Source: Thermothielavioides terrestris NRRL 8126 | Lineage: Eukaryota; Ascomycota; Sordariomycetes; Sordariales; Chaetomiaceae | Assembly (NCBI RefSeq): GCF_000226115.1 | Contig: NC_016459.1 | Coordinates: forward strand, 3,974,501 to 4,038,500 | Direction: 5' to 3' | DNA: 64,000 nt | Part shown: piece after piece, positions 11,201 through 21,490 of the stretch | How positions within the stretch are numbered: the stretch's first letter is position 1 | Layout of the letters: every line of letters begins with the position of its first letter | The notes under the pieces: generated by a model | Databases searched by the model: none | What the model was told of the DNA's origin: nothing | What the model saw: only the letters and a program-made list of their open reading frames with translations | Program-made: the position numbers and the translations under genes

Positions 11201-14200
11201 CGACATCGCCACCTCCCAGGGGTTGCTATGCGACTTCAAGTGGGCGTCATCTTCTTTGCCGTCCTCGGGATGGCTGTGATCGAGCCAGAAGAGGTTGTCG
11301 CGCATTCCGATGACGGATGGAAGGTCCTTGACGCAACCGTGGTCCTCGAGATTGGGATACACCCTCCTGATAAGTTGGGAAATCTCAGGCCGCATGCGCC
11401 GCTGGACCTTGAGTTGCGCGACTGGCAACGGCGGCAGGCCCGGCTCACCCACGGCTCGGCGCTCGAACTGACTGCGGTCGAGTTGATAAGCACGACCGGC
11501 CGGTGTCTCCAGGCTGAACTGGAGGTAGTTCTGGATTTGCGGGCGAAGCTGTTTGTGGTCGCCGATCTGGATGAAGTGCTCAACCCCCGGCATCAAGGCG
11601 GAGATGAGGTGCGGCTCCATCACCTCGGCTGCCTCCTCGCAGATGATGACCTTGGACCCAAGACGGCGCAGCATCTTGATGTTGCGAGCCAGCCCGGTCG
11701 TGGTCACGCCCACAACATCGGCCTGAAGGAGCGTTCGCCGGCTCACATCGTCGTGGACGTCACGGAGGTTCTCGCGGCATCGTTTGGCCCCGTCGAGGAG
11801 CTCGAAGATTCCGTCGGTTTGTTCCTGGACCAATTGATCAACCCAGCTCTCGGCCAGGACCCAGCGCTCTGGGTGAGTAAGCGAGTGGATGCTCTGTTCG
11901 GCTCGGAGACGTAGCTCCTCCATATCGATGGTCGAATCGGCGCCCTCATGATTCGGATTCTTCTTGCCCAGCCAGACTTTGAGCGGATCACGGCCAACTA
12001 CTATGAACTCTTTGCTGTCCCGGGCTTCAAACTGGACCGCGATGCGCGGAAGACGTCGCCGCAAAAACGTTTGGAGACTGTTCCAGCTGGGATGGGCTTT
12101 GCGAACCTGGTGGAGGGGCTTCAGGCGGTTCCCTGCAGTCTCCAAGCACTTTTTTGACTCCGAGTAGCCCTGGGCGAGAATCTGGTTCTCTAATCTGGTC
12201 TTCGGGGCATCTCTGCTCACCACCTTCAGGTTCTTCCCGTCGAGCTCCTCAGATCGACTCTGACCACCGATTCGAATGATCTTGTCGATGCCAACCTGCA
12301 TCAGGTGTTTCAGGAACTGGTCTAGTGCATGGTTGGTGTAACAACTGCGTGGCGTGAGCGAAGAGCGTACAGCGAAAATGATCTTGGATGATCCGGCACA
12401 ACTCACATAACGAGAATGGGACCAAGGTCTGCTTCAGCTTTGTGGTCCAGTAGGACCCTCACCAGCTGGACACCGAGGTAGGACTTTCCAGTCCCCGGCG
12501 GGCCTTGGATGAGCGCGTACTCGCAGCTCAAGCCTGCGATCAGGCCTTCCGCCTGCCCACGGTCGAGCCCCGTGGCGGTTTCAAGCGCCTCGGGACTAAC
12601 GCTGTCGTTGGGATTTGTCGGGTCGAGACAGAGGTCCGCATCGCCCGGCGTCCGAATGATTGAGTTGAGCCGGAATCTAAACCCGGCTCGACGAGCGTAG
12701 GCAGGTGCAGGTACCTGCGTAGACGCCTGGCCACCGCTGGGACCCGGCAGAATCCATTGGCGAAATGCCAGGTTCCCATCGCGCATCATCTGTTGCAAAT
12801 TCTCGAGGATGGGCACAAAGGTCTCGGGGATAAGGCCGGGAAGTTGGATCAGCAAGCCTTCCTGCTTCCGGACATACAACTGACTGAGAACGGAGAGGTT
12901 GGGCAGGGACTCAGACGCCAGCCGTACGGTCACAGAGGGATTGAAGTGCTCTGAAACGAGGGTACTTTCGTTCTTCCCTTCCGGAACATCTTCGGTGTTC
13001 TTTTGGCTGACAACAAACAACAAGAACGACTTTTCGTCCCCTCGTGCCGAGACCCAGCAGATGAGACTGCCGGGTTCGAGCCGGGAGGACTGCTGCCACC
13101 AGCGCCGGCGGTCACCTAGAGAATGCTTGCGAAGCTGCGGCGGCTCGCTGAACGAGACGATCGCCTCCAGTCCACGATCGATGAAGACGTGCTGGATCCT
13201 GGCCCTGGAGTAACTGTGGGCTCGAATGTTACCGCCGATAAACCGGCTCAATGATGCTGCGTGGGGGACATCTGGCTGGGCCAGAACGAACCCGATGACC
13301 TCCTTGAGGGGTCCAAAGATGTCGTGGCGCAGGAGGCGAAAGGCAGAATCCAGGTGGCGCTGCACAGGGTCCGCGAGAAAATGGGGCTGTGTGAAGTCGG
13401 TCACGGGCAGGTAGTCCGAGACCTCGCTTGTGATCTCCCCGAAGGTCGGAAATATCTGGATCGTGGTGATGTCTGCAAAGTCATTATCGTGCTTGCCGCC
13501 GGGGACGATCACTTCCATGGGAAAAGTCGACAGAATGTTACTGGCCGACCTGGGAGCGGTGATGTCCGCTGGATCGTCGTTAGCCAGGCAGCCGCGCGCC
13601 GCATCTGCCATCCGCCGAATCATGTCAATATGTGCTCGCGCAGTGTCAAGGCTCGCTGCAACACCAAGATCGCCGGTGTTTCCCTCTCTGATCTGCGTGG
13701 CCTTGTCGTCAAGTGCTCCCAGCAACGCGGTCAGGTCGTCATTTAGCAGACACTTCCGTTCTCGGCGGAGAAGCTCGTACAGCGTCAACACCATGAGAGC
13801 GAGGAACGTCGACGAAGCTTGTGTTGTTGGAATCAGCCGCTTGTTCAAGTTGCCGAAGAAGGCGATGCCTTGATCCCCGTTGCTGCCGCCGATCACACGG
13901 TAGATCGTCCCCACGAAGCTGTCAATGGACAGGCACCGGAGGAACGAAGAGTGGGTGATGGCTTGGAAAAAAGATCGCGCGACGCCGAGGCAGTTCTCAT
14001 CGCTTGGAAGCGAGGTGCACAGCCGGACGGTCCGCGCCACAAAGGAAAGACCACCAAGCTCGTCGTCCGCCAAGTCCCGTGCGACAGCTTGCTGCCACTC
14101 TCTGTTGCTGCCGCCCAGGACCTTAGCCGCCAGTTCCCATGTCTCTGCGCACGCCTGCCAGGAAAGACTGAACTGGGATGCGTTGTTGTGTCGGCGGATG

Positions 14201-14454
14201 CTGCTTCGGAAGTCGGAATAGTCCTCTCGGGTTTGCAACCTTCCGGCTGCCATCGCGCCCGAAGATGGCGTCTCATCGCGGGGTATGCCTTGTGACTCGT
14301 GGGAAAACTTGCACGAAGACCCGAAGTTGCATCGCCCGCTCAGGAAGTGCTGGCAGATGCGCCGGCCCCGCGAAGCTGGCCCTCCGCGAGCGGAAGACCC
14401 ATGCCCTCCTCTTCCACCGGCGCCGCGCCAACCACGGGGACCTCGTGATGCCAT
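8229..14454 (-). CDS. ZNFX1/Hrr1-type SF1 helicase with NF-X1, CCCH and RZ zinc fingers
   Basis: Four exons (14454-12407, 12344-10061, 9985-8459, 8357-8229) give 1995 residues. Order: an RGG-rich start with a CCCH finger (about 34-51), a large alpha-helical region, an SF1 helicase core with Walker A GPPGTGKS (about 651) and Walker B-like CEEAAE (about 918), later helicase motif DNFQGEEAKV, a long run of NF-X1-type Cys/His repeats, then a C-terminal RZ-type finger made complete only by the last exon (HSFAIGECGMPMERARCPEC). The 75-bp intron at 9986-10060 is in frame and has a CTAATAAC branch. Relatives are animal ZNFX1 and fission yeast Hrr1, which acts in RNAi-directed heterochromatin. A role in RNA silencing here is inferred. 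An upstream in-frame ATG at 14544 is a less likely start. Confidence 0.93.
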
Positions 14455-16376
14455 ACTGGACTTTGCCTGCATATTTTGCAACCGATTAGTCAGGTGGCCC
14501 AGTGGAAGATAAGTTGCAGCCTTTACGGGTCGCACCTGGTTCAAGATTGAAAAGGGGGGGGGGGGGGAACGCGAGCACTTGGAAGTACCAGGTAAATTTC
14601 GGGGTTTCGGGTCGAAAAGTGTGATCAGGTAGGTCAGAACTCCTGAACCCTCACACCCGGGCTTGAATAAAGTGGAATGAAGAAGAGCCTAGCAGTGCAG
14701 ATAGAAAAAAAAGGAATCCAGTCAAAGCAAGAAAATGACGAAGAGTGAATAATGGCGGGTGCCCGTCGCGGTTTTAATCCCAGGCAGCAGGCGAAAGTGC
14801 TTCTCTGCATAGCGACCCTTGGACTACCCAGACTACCTAATATGGGCTATGCCGGTCGTGTCTGCCTCCTGTCTGCCTCTTCCCGGCCGTGGCCAGTCTT
14901 GTTGGCCAACGTCGTGGCAAGGCTTGCGGGGCAGACTGTAGGCCTCACTTATCCCCAAAGGCTGGTTGGCCGGAGGAGAGGACGACGGAATGCAGGAGAA
15001 AAGCGGGCTCCAACCGAAAAGCACTGAGCGTTTGCTCAGGCCGCGGTGGTTGGTAGATGAAACTCGGTGAATGATATGGAAGGGATTGCATGGAAGGCTC
15101 GTTCTGTCCCTTCTAAGGTACACTAAGGTACACTGCTCCTTGTATCCAGTACCTGATAGTTAGACAAACAGCTTTGTCTTCCTTGAACTCTATTGGTCCT
15201 CCCTTTCTCTGCCTCGTGCATCCAACAGTCACTAGTGAGTCATCTTGTGGTGCACAACAACACTGCCCGGCTGCCGCCGACGGAAGCGTGCATAAGGTGT
15301 TTAGGGGCCATAGTGCGCGATAACTCAGAAGTTCTATAGTCTTGCTCCCTGCCGCCGGCTCTTCCTCACTTCCGTTTGTGGCCAACCCGCCCACCTCGAT
15401 CCAGACGGCGTTGTCCACTCTGTCATGGATTTCTCGTAGATTCCACAATGTTTTGAAGGTTATCTTCCGCAAATGAAGACAGCGGTAGCCTCCCGAACTC
15501 GGGCCACTAATATTCAATACAAGCCATTCCCCTAACACTCTCCTTGGAACTGCCAGCGGAAAGTGACAGATTAACGAGCATCCCCGTCAGACACCCTGGT
15601 GCGCCGCATTGGCCAGGAAGTGTGCTTCACAGGAGAAATAGCTCTTAGACGAAGCCAGCGGGTATCAAATTGTCATGAATACACTGCAGGTAATTCAGTT
15701 GAGCTTGCCATAGACCGTACCACCTGCACTGAATGAAGAATTAACGAGAAGCTTAACGCGAATATTAAAGCGGACCGGGATCCTTATCCCTCGAATCAGA
15801 TTGCCTACGGCCATGACCGGGCGTCCGATCTCGGTTCGCAATATAGGATCGCAACGTAACTGTCCTTCTCAATACAAACATTGGCGCTCAACAAGCCGTT
15901 GGAGATATGGCGGTTGGGACGACCGACTGAGTGAAATGATCGATGTAGCGGAGGACGGAGATCCAAGCGCAGGAGGAACCAGAGGTAAACCCGAATGGAA
16001 GGGAGCTGGTATTTTCTCAAGTATATACAGGAAGCATTAACAAGCTTATTAGGGTGTCTGTCTATAACTTGAGACGTGGGGGTATATGGGGACAAGGGTT
16101 GGTATTATTTTAGATTTCAAACCCCAGTTCCGCCGCCTTCAAGAATGGGTGGAGAACAAACAAGCAACGACAGCTGCTTCGAGTCATCGGAGCCTGTCGC
16201 ACAACATAGAGAAAGGAAAGTTGCACAGTCATGTGCTTGTACAGGAATCATCCCCCCTACGACGCCCGACACCTCATGCTCATATCATGACATTCAACCC
16301 TGCGACGGCGCAGCTCGGGCGCCACTGGACGGGAAGGAGACGTGAGGTTTTAAACCGGCCGAAGCAAACAAACCCG
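14455..16376. other. Intergenic region, poly-G tract, no gene recognised
   Basis: A run of 14 G lies at 14554-14567, just upstream of the helicase. A 141-codon minus-strand frame at 15113-15538 has no recognisable features and I do not call it. The rest shows nothing I can support. Confidence 0.45.
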
Positions 16377-18172
16377 CTAATCCCAGTCTGCCGGCTTCTT
16401 CCAGTTCGACGGCGTAGGCGGGGCAACCGGCTTCATAGGCGTCGTGGGCTTCGTGGGCGTCATAGGTTTGTACCGCGCGGCCAGGTCCGCGACATTGCCG
16501 TGGGAAGTAGTAGGCGGCGAGGTCCCGGCACTGGGCGCAGCGGAGGGCGGCATGGGCCAAGAAAGAAGGGAAGGCGAGAAGACGCCGCTGCTGGCGATGC
16601 TGATTCCACCGACAGAATCCTGGCTGGAGCGGCGTGGTACCGTCGGCGGTGGAGTCTGTGGAAAGCCGGGTGACATAGGAGACACTTCGAAGGGGCTCAT
16701 TGGGCTCTCGGGCCGCCGGGCGGGGACCGTTGTGACCAGCGGCGGAGGAACATCGGGTCGTTCGGCTCGGGCGGCAGTCGGACTCGGGTGGGTTACGGGC
16801 GAGGGTAGGAGGGTGCCGTATCCGATGCTGGTCCTTTTCTCGTTCATCAAGACGTCCCCGTGGTGGCCATCGGTGAATAGTAAGCCAGCGCCCATGGATG
16901 ACCGCTTCCTTTCAGAGTCCGAGTACGGCGAGATCTTGAAAGGGGTGAACTTGGTGAGGAAAGCCTGGACACGCCGAGTACGGCGATATTTGTAGAGGAG
17001 CAGGGCAAGGATCACGAAGAGGAGGACCAGTACAGCTAGAGGACCGGTCAATGCCAACTCGGGGGGGGGGGGGGGGAAGGTGGGGACGGGGCGAACGTAC
17101 CAAGAATTCCGCCGACAATTCCCGGCACGGAACTCGGACGCGACCCGGTCTCGGACCCGTCGCCATTCCCACTGCTGTTGGGGCCACCTGCAGTGGACGA
17201 GCTTCCGTTTCCACCAGCGCCGGCGCTACCGCCGCTTCCGGAAGCGCTCGATCCTGCCAGTCCACCGAAGTCGGTAGAAGCAAAGCCGTTGTCGGTAAGC
17301 ACACTTGAAGCCGTCGCAGAAGAGGTCGATCCGGAGGCCGGAGTTGCACTCGTACCGCCCTGGGTCACAGAAGGGCCGGCGGCGCCAGACCCGCCAGAGT
17401 TGGACCCAGTTCCTGAGCCCGATTGAGAGCCGGAGCCCTGGCTTTGGCCCCCCTGCGACGCGGTGCCTGCACCCACTGAGCCGCCGCTCCCACTTCCGGA
17501 CCCGCTCCCATTGCTGCCCGTGGTCGTGGTGTCAGTAGCGTGGGAGGTAATACCGACAGAGGGCCCCGCCGCCGCGCCACCACCGCTGCCGGATCCAGAA
17601 CCCGAGTTTGCGGTAGAACCTGAGCCGGAAGAACCGGAATTGCCGTTGTTAGAGCCCGAATTTCCCGTGTCGGAGCTCGAAGACCCAGATCCGGGGTTGG
17701 ACGAGTTTGCGTTATTGGAGCCTGAGCTAGAAGATCCAGAGCCGTTGGAACCGGAGTTGGATGAACCCGAATTCGAAGACCCGGAGTTTGAGGAACCCGA
17801 GTTTCCTGAGCCGTTGGAGCCCGAGTCTCCAGAACCATTGGAACCCGAGTTTCCCGAACCATTAGAGCCCGAGTTTCCCGAACCATTGGAACCCGTGCCG
17901 GTCGAGCCGGTCGTGGTGGTTGGCGGCGGAGACTGCTGCGCTGGGGGGTTGTTGTTCGCAGGTGTAGGCGAAGCAGCGGGCGGCGTCGGGGTCGCTGCCG
18001 GGGGATCCTGAGTCGGCGCCGGAGTGGGAGTCGGGGAGGGTTTCGCGCTCTCGCAGCCCGGGGCGCCGGGCAGTGCGTCACACAATACGTTACCGACCGC
18101 GCCCAAGACCTGCCCGAGGAGCCGCTTCTCCCGGGCCTTATCCGGGAGGGGCCCCAGCGGCGGAAGTCGCAT
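16377..18172 (-). CDS. Ser/Gly/Asn-rich single-pass membrane protein, mucin-like
   Basis: Two exons (18172-17101 and 17035-16377) give about 576 residues. The 65-bp intron (GTACGT donor, TTGACC branch region, CTAG acceptor) contains a 16-base G tract on the plus strand. After a short start with a Cys pair come a Pro/Thr block, then several hundred residues of Ser/Gly/Asn repeats (GSNGSGNS-like), one strong hydrophobic segment (AVLVLLFVILALLLYKY) followed by Arg residues, and a cytosolic tail of about 200 residues rich in SP/TP sites. The layout resembles fungal wall-stress sensor-like proteins, but no WSC domain is visible. No clear signal peptide is seen at this ATG, so an upstream exon may be missing. 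Function unknown. Confidence 0.78.
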
Positions 18173-18579
18173 CTTGCTGCTTCCCAAAAACGTTGCACAG
18201 ACACGGTCAGGGCGTCATGGCAACCCACAATGAGGGCAGGAGATCGGTGGCAGGTCGGAGTCCAAACAATTCAGTCCAGAAGGAATGACGGAAGGCCTAT
18301 GGTTTTGGAATGATGCTATGTCCACAGTGAGGGAGAGTTGAGCGTGTCCCAAAGTCAAAAGAGTGAAGACTGTGGACAAGCATTGGGAGGGAACGAACGA
18401 GGGAGGAATGAGGAACTCGAACCCGGCAAGGCGCAAGAACTGGGAGGAATCGGGAGGTGATGAGCGACAGGGAAGGCGCAGGATGCCATACGAACCGCGG
18501 CATCTGCCCACATGGCCCCCAGTGCGTCGGTGTCTCTGGCACCATGGCGCCGAACGTGAACGCTCGCCCGCACTGCCGA
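18173..18579. other. Upstream region of the membrane protein
   Basis: This is probably promoter and 5' untranslated sequence of the minus-strand gene. It could hide a short signal-peptide exon, but I could not find one with a convincing hydrophobic core. Confidence 0.35.
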
Positions 18580-18587
18580 GACTTGAT

Positions 18588-18991
18588 GGTTATCCTTAAA
18601 GAGGTCCCGCCAAGACTAATTTCGGAATCTACCGCTTACAAGTATTTACAAATCGCCACGGGGTGAGCGGGGTCGCCACGACTTCGAGCAACATCAACAA
18701 CGAAGAATTGCAAAGACTCGTAGCAACAACTTCGCGAAACCTCAACTAAATCGAAAAAAAAGGAAACGAAGTTAACCCGTACCCTAACCTTAACCCGAAT
18801 CCTAACCATTAACCCGAACCCTAACTAGCGGGGGGCTAACGCCGCCCCTCGTACCCCTGGCGAACTAACCCGTAGCTAACCTATAGCGATAGTGCAAACC
18901 CCTTGGCGGTCTTGGCGGGGTACTGACGCTGTAAAAACATTGTCGACAATTGGCCGAAATTAGTCTTGGTGGGACCTCTTTAAGATCTAGC
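18588..18991. mobile_element. hAT-like MITE, copy 1 (404 bp)
   Basis: A 404-bp non-coding unit has terminal inverted repeats sharing TTAAAGAGGTCCC(G/A)CCAAGACTAATTTCGG. It is flanked by a perfect 8-bp direct repeat, GACTTGAT (18580-18587 and 18992-18999). An 8-bp target duplication is typical of hAT transposons. There is no transposase, so it is non-autonomous. A near-identical copy of the same length starts at 19458. Confidence 0.88.
18772..18827 (+). repeat. Degenerate telomere-like repeats inside MITE copy 1
   Basis: Four or more CCCTAA/TTAACCC-type units, interrupted by GTA, GAAT and GAA spacers, occur in about 56 bp. They resemble degenerate copies of the fungal telomere repeat (TTAGGG, reverse strand). 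Because both MITE copies carry the same block, it is part of the element rather than a chromosome-end scar at this site. Confidence 0.8.
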
Positions 18992-18999
18992 GACTTGAT

Positions 19000-19457
19000 T
19001 CGGGTGCTCTTGCTGAAAACCCTTAGCTTATAACCGTCGAGGCCCTTCGTGCCTGTTTAGGAAACGATCGTCTCCCCGGTCCCTGGCGCTTGCCCCAGTT
19101 GGGGCTAGCGCTGGCGAGCCGACATTTTTGGGTCCTGGGTCGTGCATGGGGGTGGGGACTAGGCAGCAACAAGCCAGTGGCGGCAGCTGCTGGCGAGCTT
19201 GGGAGCTGCCTAGTGCAACTAGTGGAGCGTGCGAACCATTGAACCGTTGCAGCGCAGTTGCCACGACCCGAAAGAGAACTCGCATCCGGAAATAGGTTTT
19301 GACAATGAACCTTTTGATCATCATGGTTGTTGACTGACTGGTTTATACTCCGGAAGTTGTTCTGTGCCAACGCGGGGTTGCAGCCAGCGGCTCAGCCTCG
19401 TGGATAGTGATTTCCTGGGCATACGCCAGGGTTGCTGCTTTTAGCGCTATGTTTATA
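19000..19457. other. Spacer between the two MITEs
   Basis: About 0.46 kb separates the two hAT-like MITEs. Short minus-strand frames occur at 19023-19370 but show no recognisable protein. Confidence 0.5.
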
Positions 19458-19861
19458 GGTTATCCTTAAAGAGGTCCTGCCAAGACTAATTTCGGAACCT
19501 ACCGCTTACAAGTATTTACAAATCGCCACAAGGTGAGCGGGGTCGCTACGACTTCAAGCAATATCAACAACGAAGAATTGCAAAGACTCGTAGCAACAAC
19601 TTCGCGAAACCTCAACCAAATCGAAAAAAAAGGAAACGAAGTTAACCCGTACCCTAACCTTAACCCGAATCCTAACCATTAACCCGAACCCTAACTAGCG
19701 AGGGGCTGACGCCGCCCCCTGTACCCCTGGCGAACTAACCCGTAGCTAACCCGTGGCGATAGTGCAAACCCCTTGGCGATCTTAGCGGGGTACTGACGCT
19801 GTAAAAATATTGCCGACAATTGGCCGAAATTAGTCTTGGCGGGACCTCTTTAAGATCTAGC
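19458..19861. mobile_element. hAT-like MITE, copy 2 (404 bp)
   Basis: This unit has the same length and orientation as copy 1 and differs at a small number of positions, mostly C/T and G/A. The telomere-like block lies at 19642-19697. The target duplication is imperfect: ATGTTTAT at 19449-19456 against ATGTTTGT at 19862-19869, with one extra base next to the left end. This fits an older hAT-type insertion. Confidence 0.82.
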
Positions 19862-20936
19862 ATGTTTGTGTACGTGGGCAGGGGTTCCCGTGCATATCAC
19901 TGCCCCCCACGCGCAATTCCGCTTGGAGTTCCACCTCATACCCCTTCCAGGTTCAGTTGCGAGCAGGATGATAAGCACCGGGATGCTTTACTGAACAAGG
20001 GCTCAATGGGCATGCACTCCGCTCCCAGGGGGTTAAACAGCGGTGAGGTGGAGTTCCCGACTGCTCTGTCAACGAAAGTTTGCTTGTCGGATCAGCGGCG
20101 CATCAACCAAAGACGGCCGCAGCCCTACGATCGGATCGACGCGACTTCTCGAGGGTCCTGGACCGCAACATGTCGGATGCGAACACGCACAGACTGTGCA
20201 GTGTGTACTGTGTCTGTATACACTACTACATGTGTGCCGTCTGCGGAGAGGCAGGGGGGATGCCAACATGAACGGAACGGGCCCCCCGAAGAAAAAGCAG
20301 GCTAACTGAACTGCCAATTACCAGCCCCTGCTTTTTTTGCGCTCATTTTAACTTCACTGCGGAATGCACTACACTAAAGCTCGACGGCGTGGCATCCCAG
20401 TCCTGTTCCCACCGAGGACGAATTCATGCCGCCTGTTGAGGAATACACGTGCTCTTTCGTTGGCGCGTGGCTTGGACTGAGGCGTCACGCAAAACTCCTT
20501 GATCATCTCCAAACACCGAGACTGCTTACGGTGCGGATTATAGCTGGATTGCTAGTGGACGGAGGTACATACGCAGAGACGGTCTTATCACTGTCGCTAA
20601 GCCTTGCTCCCATGCTCTCCGCCTTTGCTTCGCTGCTGTAAAGAGACATAGCTAATTGCAGTCCACACGTGGGACGCCCGCTGGGGTTACGGCGGGCGGC
20701 GAACAAAGAAACTACGCGGTAGACACACAATGCTAAGGATCAGAAGGACAATGCTAGGCCTATCTCGAAGATCAATTGTGGTCTTGCTGTTTGTCTATAC
20801 AAGCTGGGAAGGCATGTGGGTGACGGGCGTACGTTGGCCGCTTCCCTGAATTTTCACCTTCCATCAACTGCATGACCTCCTGTCGCACCAGAGATGGATG
20901 AGACACAGCCCCAGCCGCTTTCGATGACCGAGTTGC
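19862..20936. other. Intergenic region, no gene recognised
   Basis: Several frames of 60-160 codons overlap on both strands with no recognisable features. A GCAGG/CCTGC inverted motif next to an A run and a T run lies at about 20290-20338. Nothing else can be supported. Confidence 0.4.
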
Positions 20937-21026
20937 CGACCCCCTTAAAAAAACAAAACAGATTTCTTAGAAATACGACACACCCTGCAGCGGTCCGTGC
21001 GCCCCCACCAACACCTCCCAACGAGC
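20937..21026. repeat. Left arm of an inverted repeat pair
   Basis: About 90 bp containing CTTAAAAAAACAAAACAG and TGCAGCGGTCCGTGCGCC recurs in inverted orientation at about 21403-21490. The arms are nearly identical apart from a 2-bp indel and a few substitutions. They enclose a palindrome and a long T run. Confidence 0.8.
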
Positions 21027-21170
21027 ACCACCACACCCCCCAGCTAACGTGTTGCTACAGGAATCGCGATAGGAACCTGGAATTGATGAGAGACCCGAAG
21101 GTTCAAAGGATCCAAACGGTTAACTGACACGTTGCTCACCAAAAGAAGAAGGCATTTGCAAAGTACTATA

Positions 21171-21214
21171 CTTATCGATAAGATAGCTTATCGATAAGCT
21201 ATCTTATCGATAAG
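21171..21214. repeat. Perfect 44-bp palindrome with three CTTATCGATAAG units
   Basis: Positions 21171-21214 read identically on both strands. The palindrome consists of three copies of the self-complementary 12-mer CTTATCGATAAG, with the middle copy flanked by ATAG and CTAT. It could form a cruciform or be a cluster of binding sites. It lies between the arms at 20937 and 21403. Confidence 0.95.
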
Positions 21215-21258
21215 ACCAATGTCATGTGACCTATATTTTCAAGCTTTTTTGGCAGGTC

Positions 21259-21259
<1 letters not shown>

Positions 21260-21307
<48 letters not shown>
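21260..21307 (+). repeat. 48-base T run
   Basis: A run of 48 T follows GGTCG and ends at GTATAC. On the other strand it is poly-A, which would fit the tail of a retroposed sequence or a slippage-expanded tract. The exact length may be affected by sequencing. Confidence 0.85.
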
Positions 21308-21308
<1 letters not shown>

Positions 21309-21402
21309 TATACTTACCGGCCTCTTCAATCACATCACACTCGCAACGTCGTCAATTTGTAGCGATTCCTTTGGGGACATGTGAGCTTGGGGTTGCGGTG
21401 AC

Positions 21403-21490
21403 GCTCGTCGGGAGGTGTTGGTGGGGGCGCACGGACCGCTGCAGGGTGTCGTATTTCTAAGAAATCTGTTTTGTTTTTTTAAGAGGGTCG
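21403..21490. repeat. Right arm of the inverted repeat pair
   Basis: This is the reverse complement of the arm at 20937-21026. The centres of the arms are about 465 bp apart, so a transcript across the interval could fold into a stem of roughly 90 bp. Confidence 0.8.

Noticed and set aside
15113..15538. 141-codon minus-strand frame
   Set aside because: No recognisable motif, no convincing start context or splice sites, and composition does not stand out from the surroundings.
18172..18187. Longer start for the membrane protein
   Set aside because: The frame extends upstream only with a TTG codon; the first ATG is at 18172.
18772..19697. Telomere-like repeats taken as a chromosome-end or fusion scar
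   Set aside because: The same block lies inside both copies of a 404-bp mobile element with inverted repeats and, for copy 1, a perfect 8-bp duplication, so it travelled with the element.
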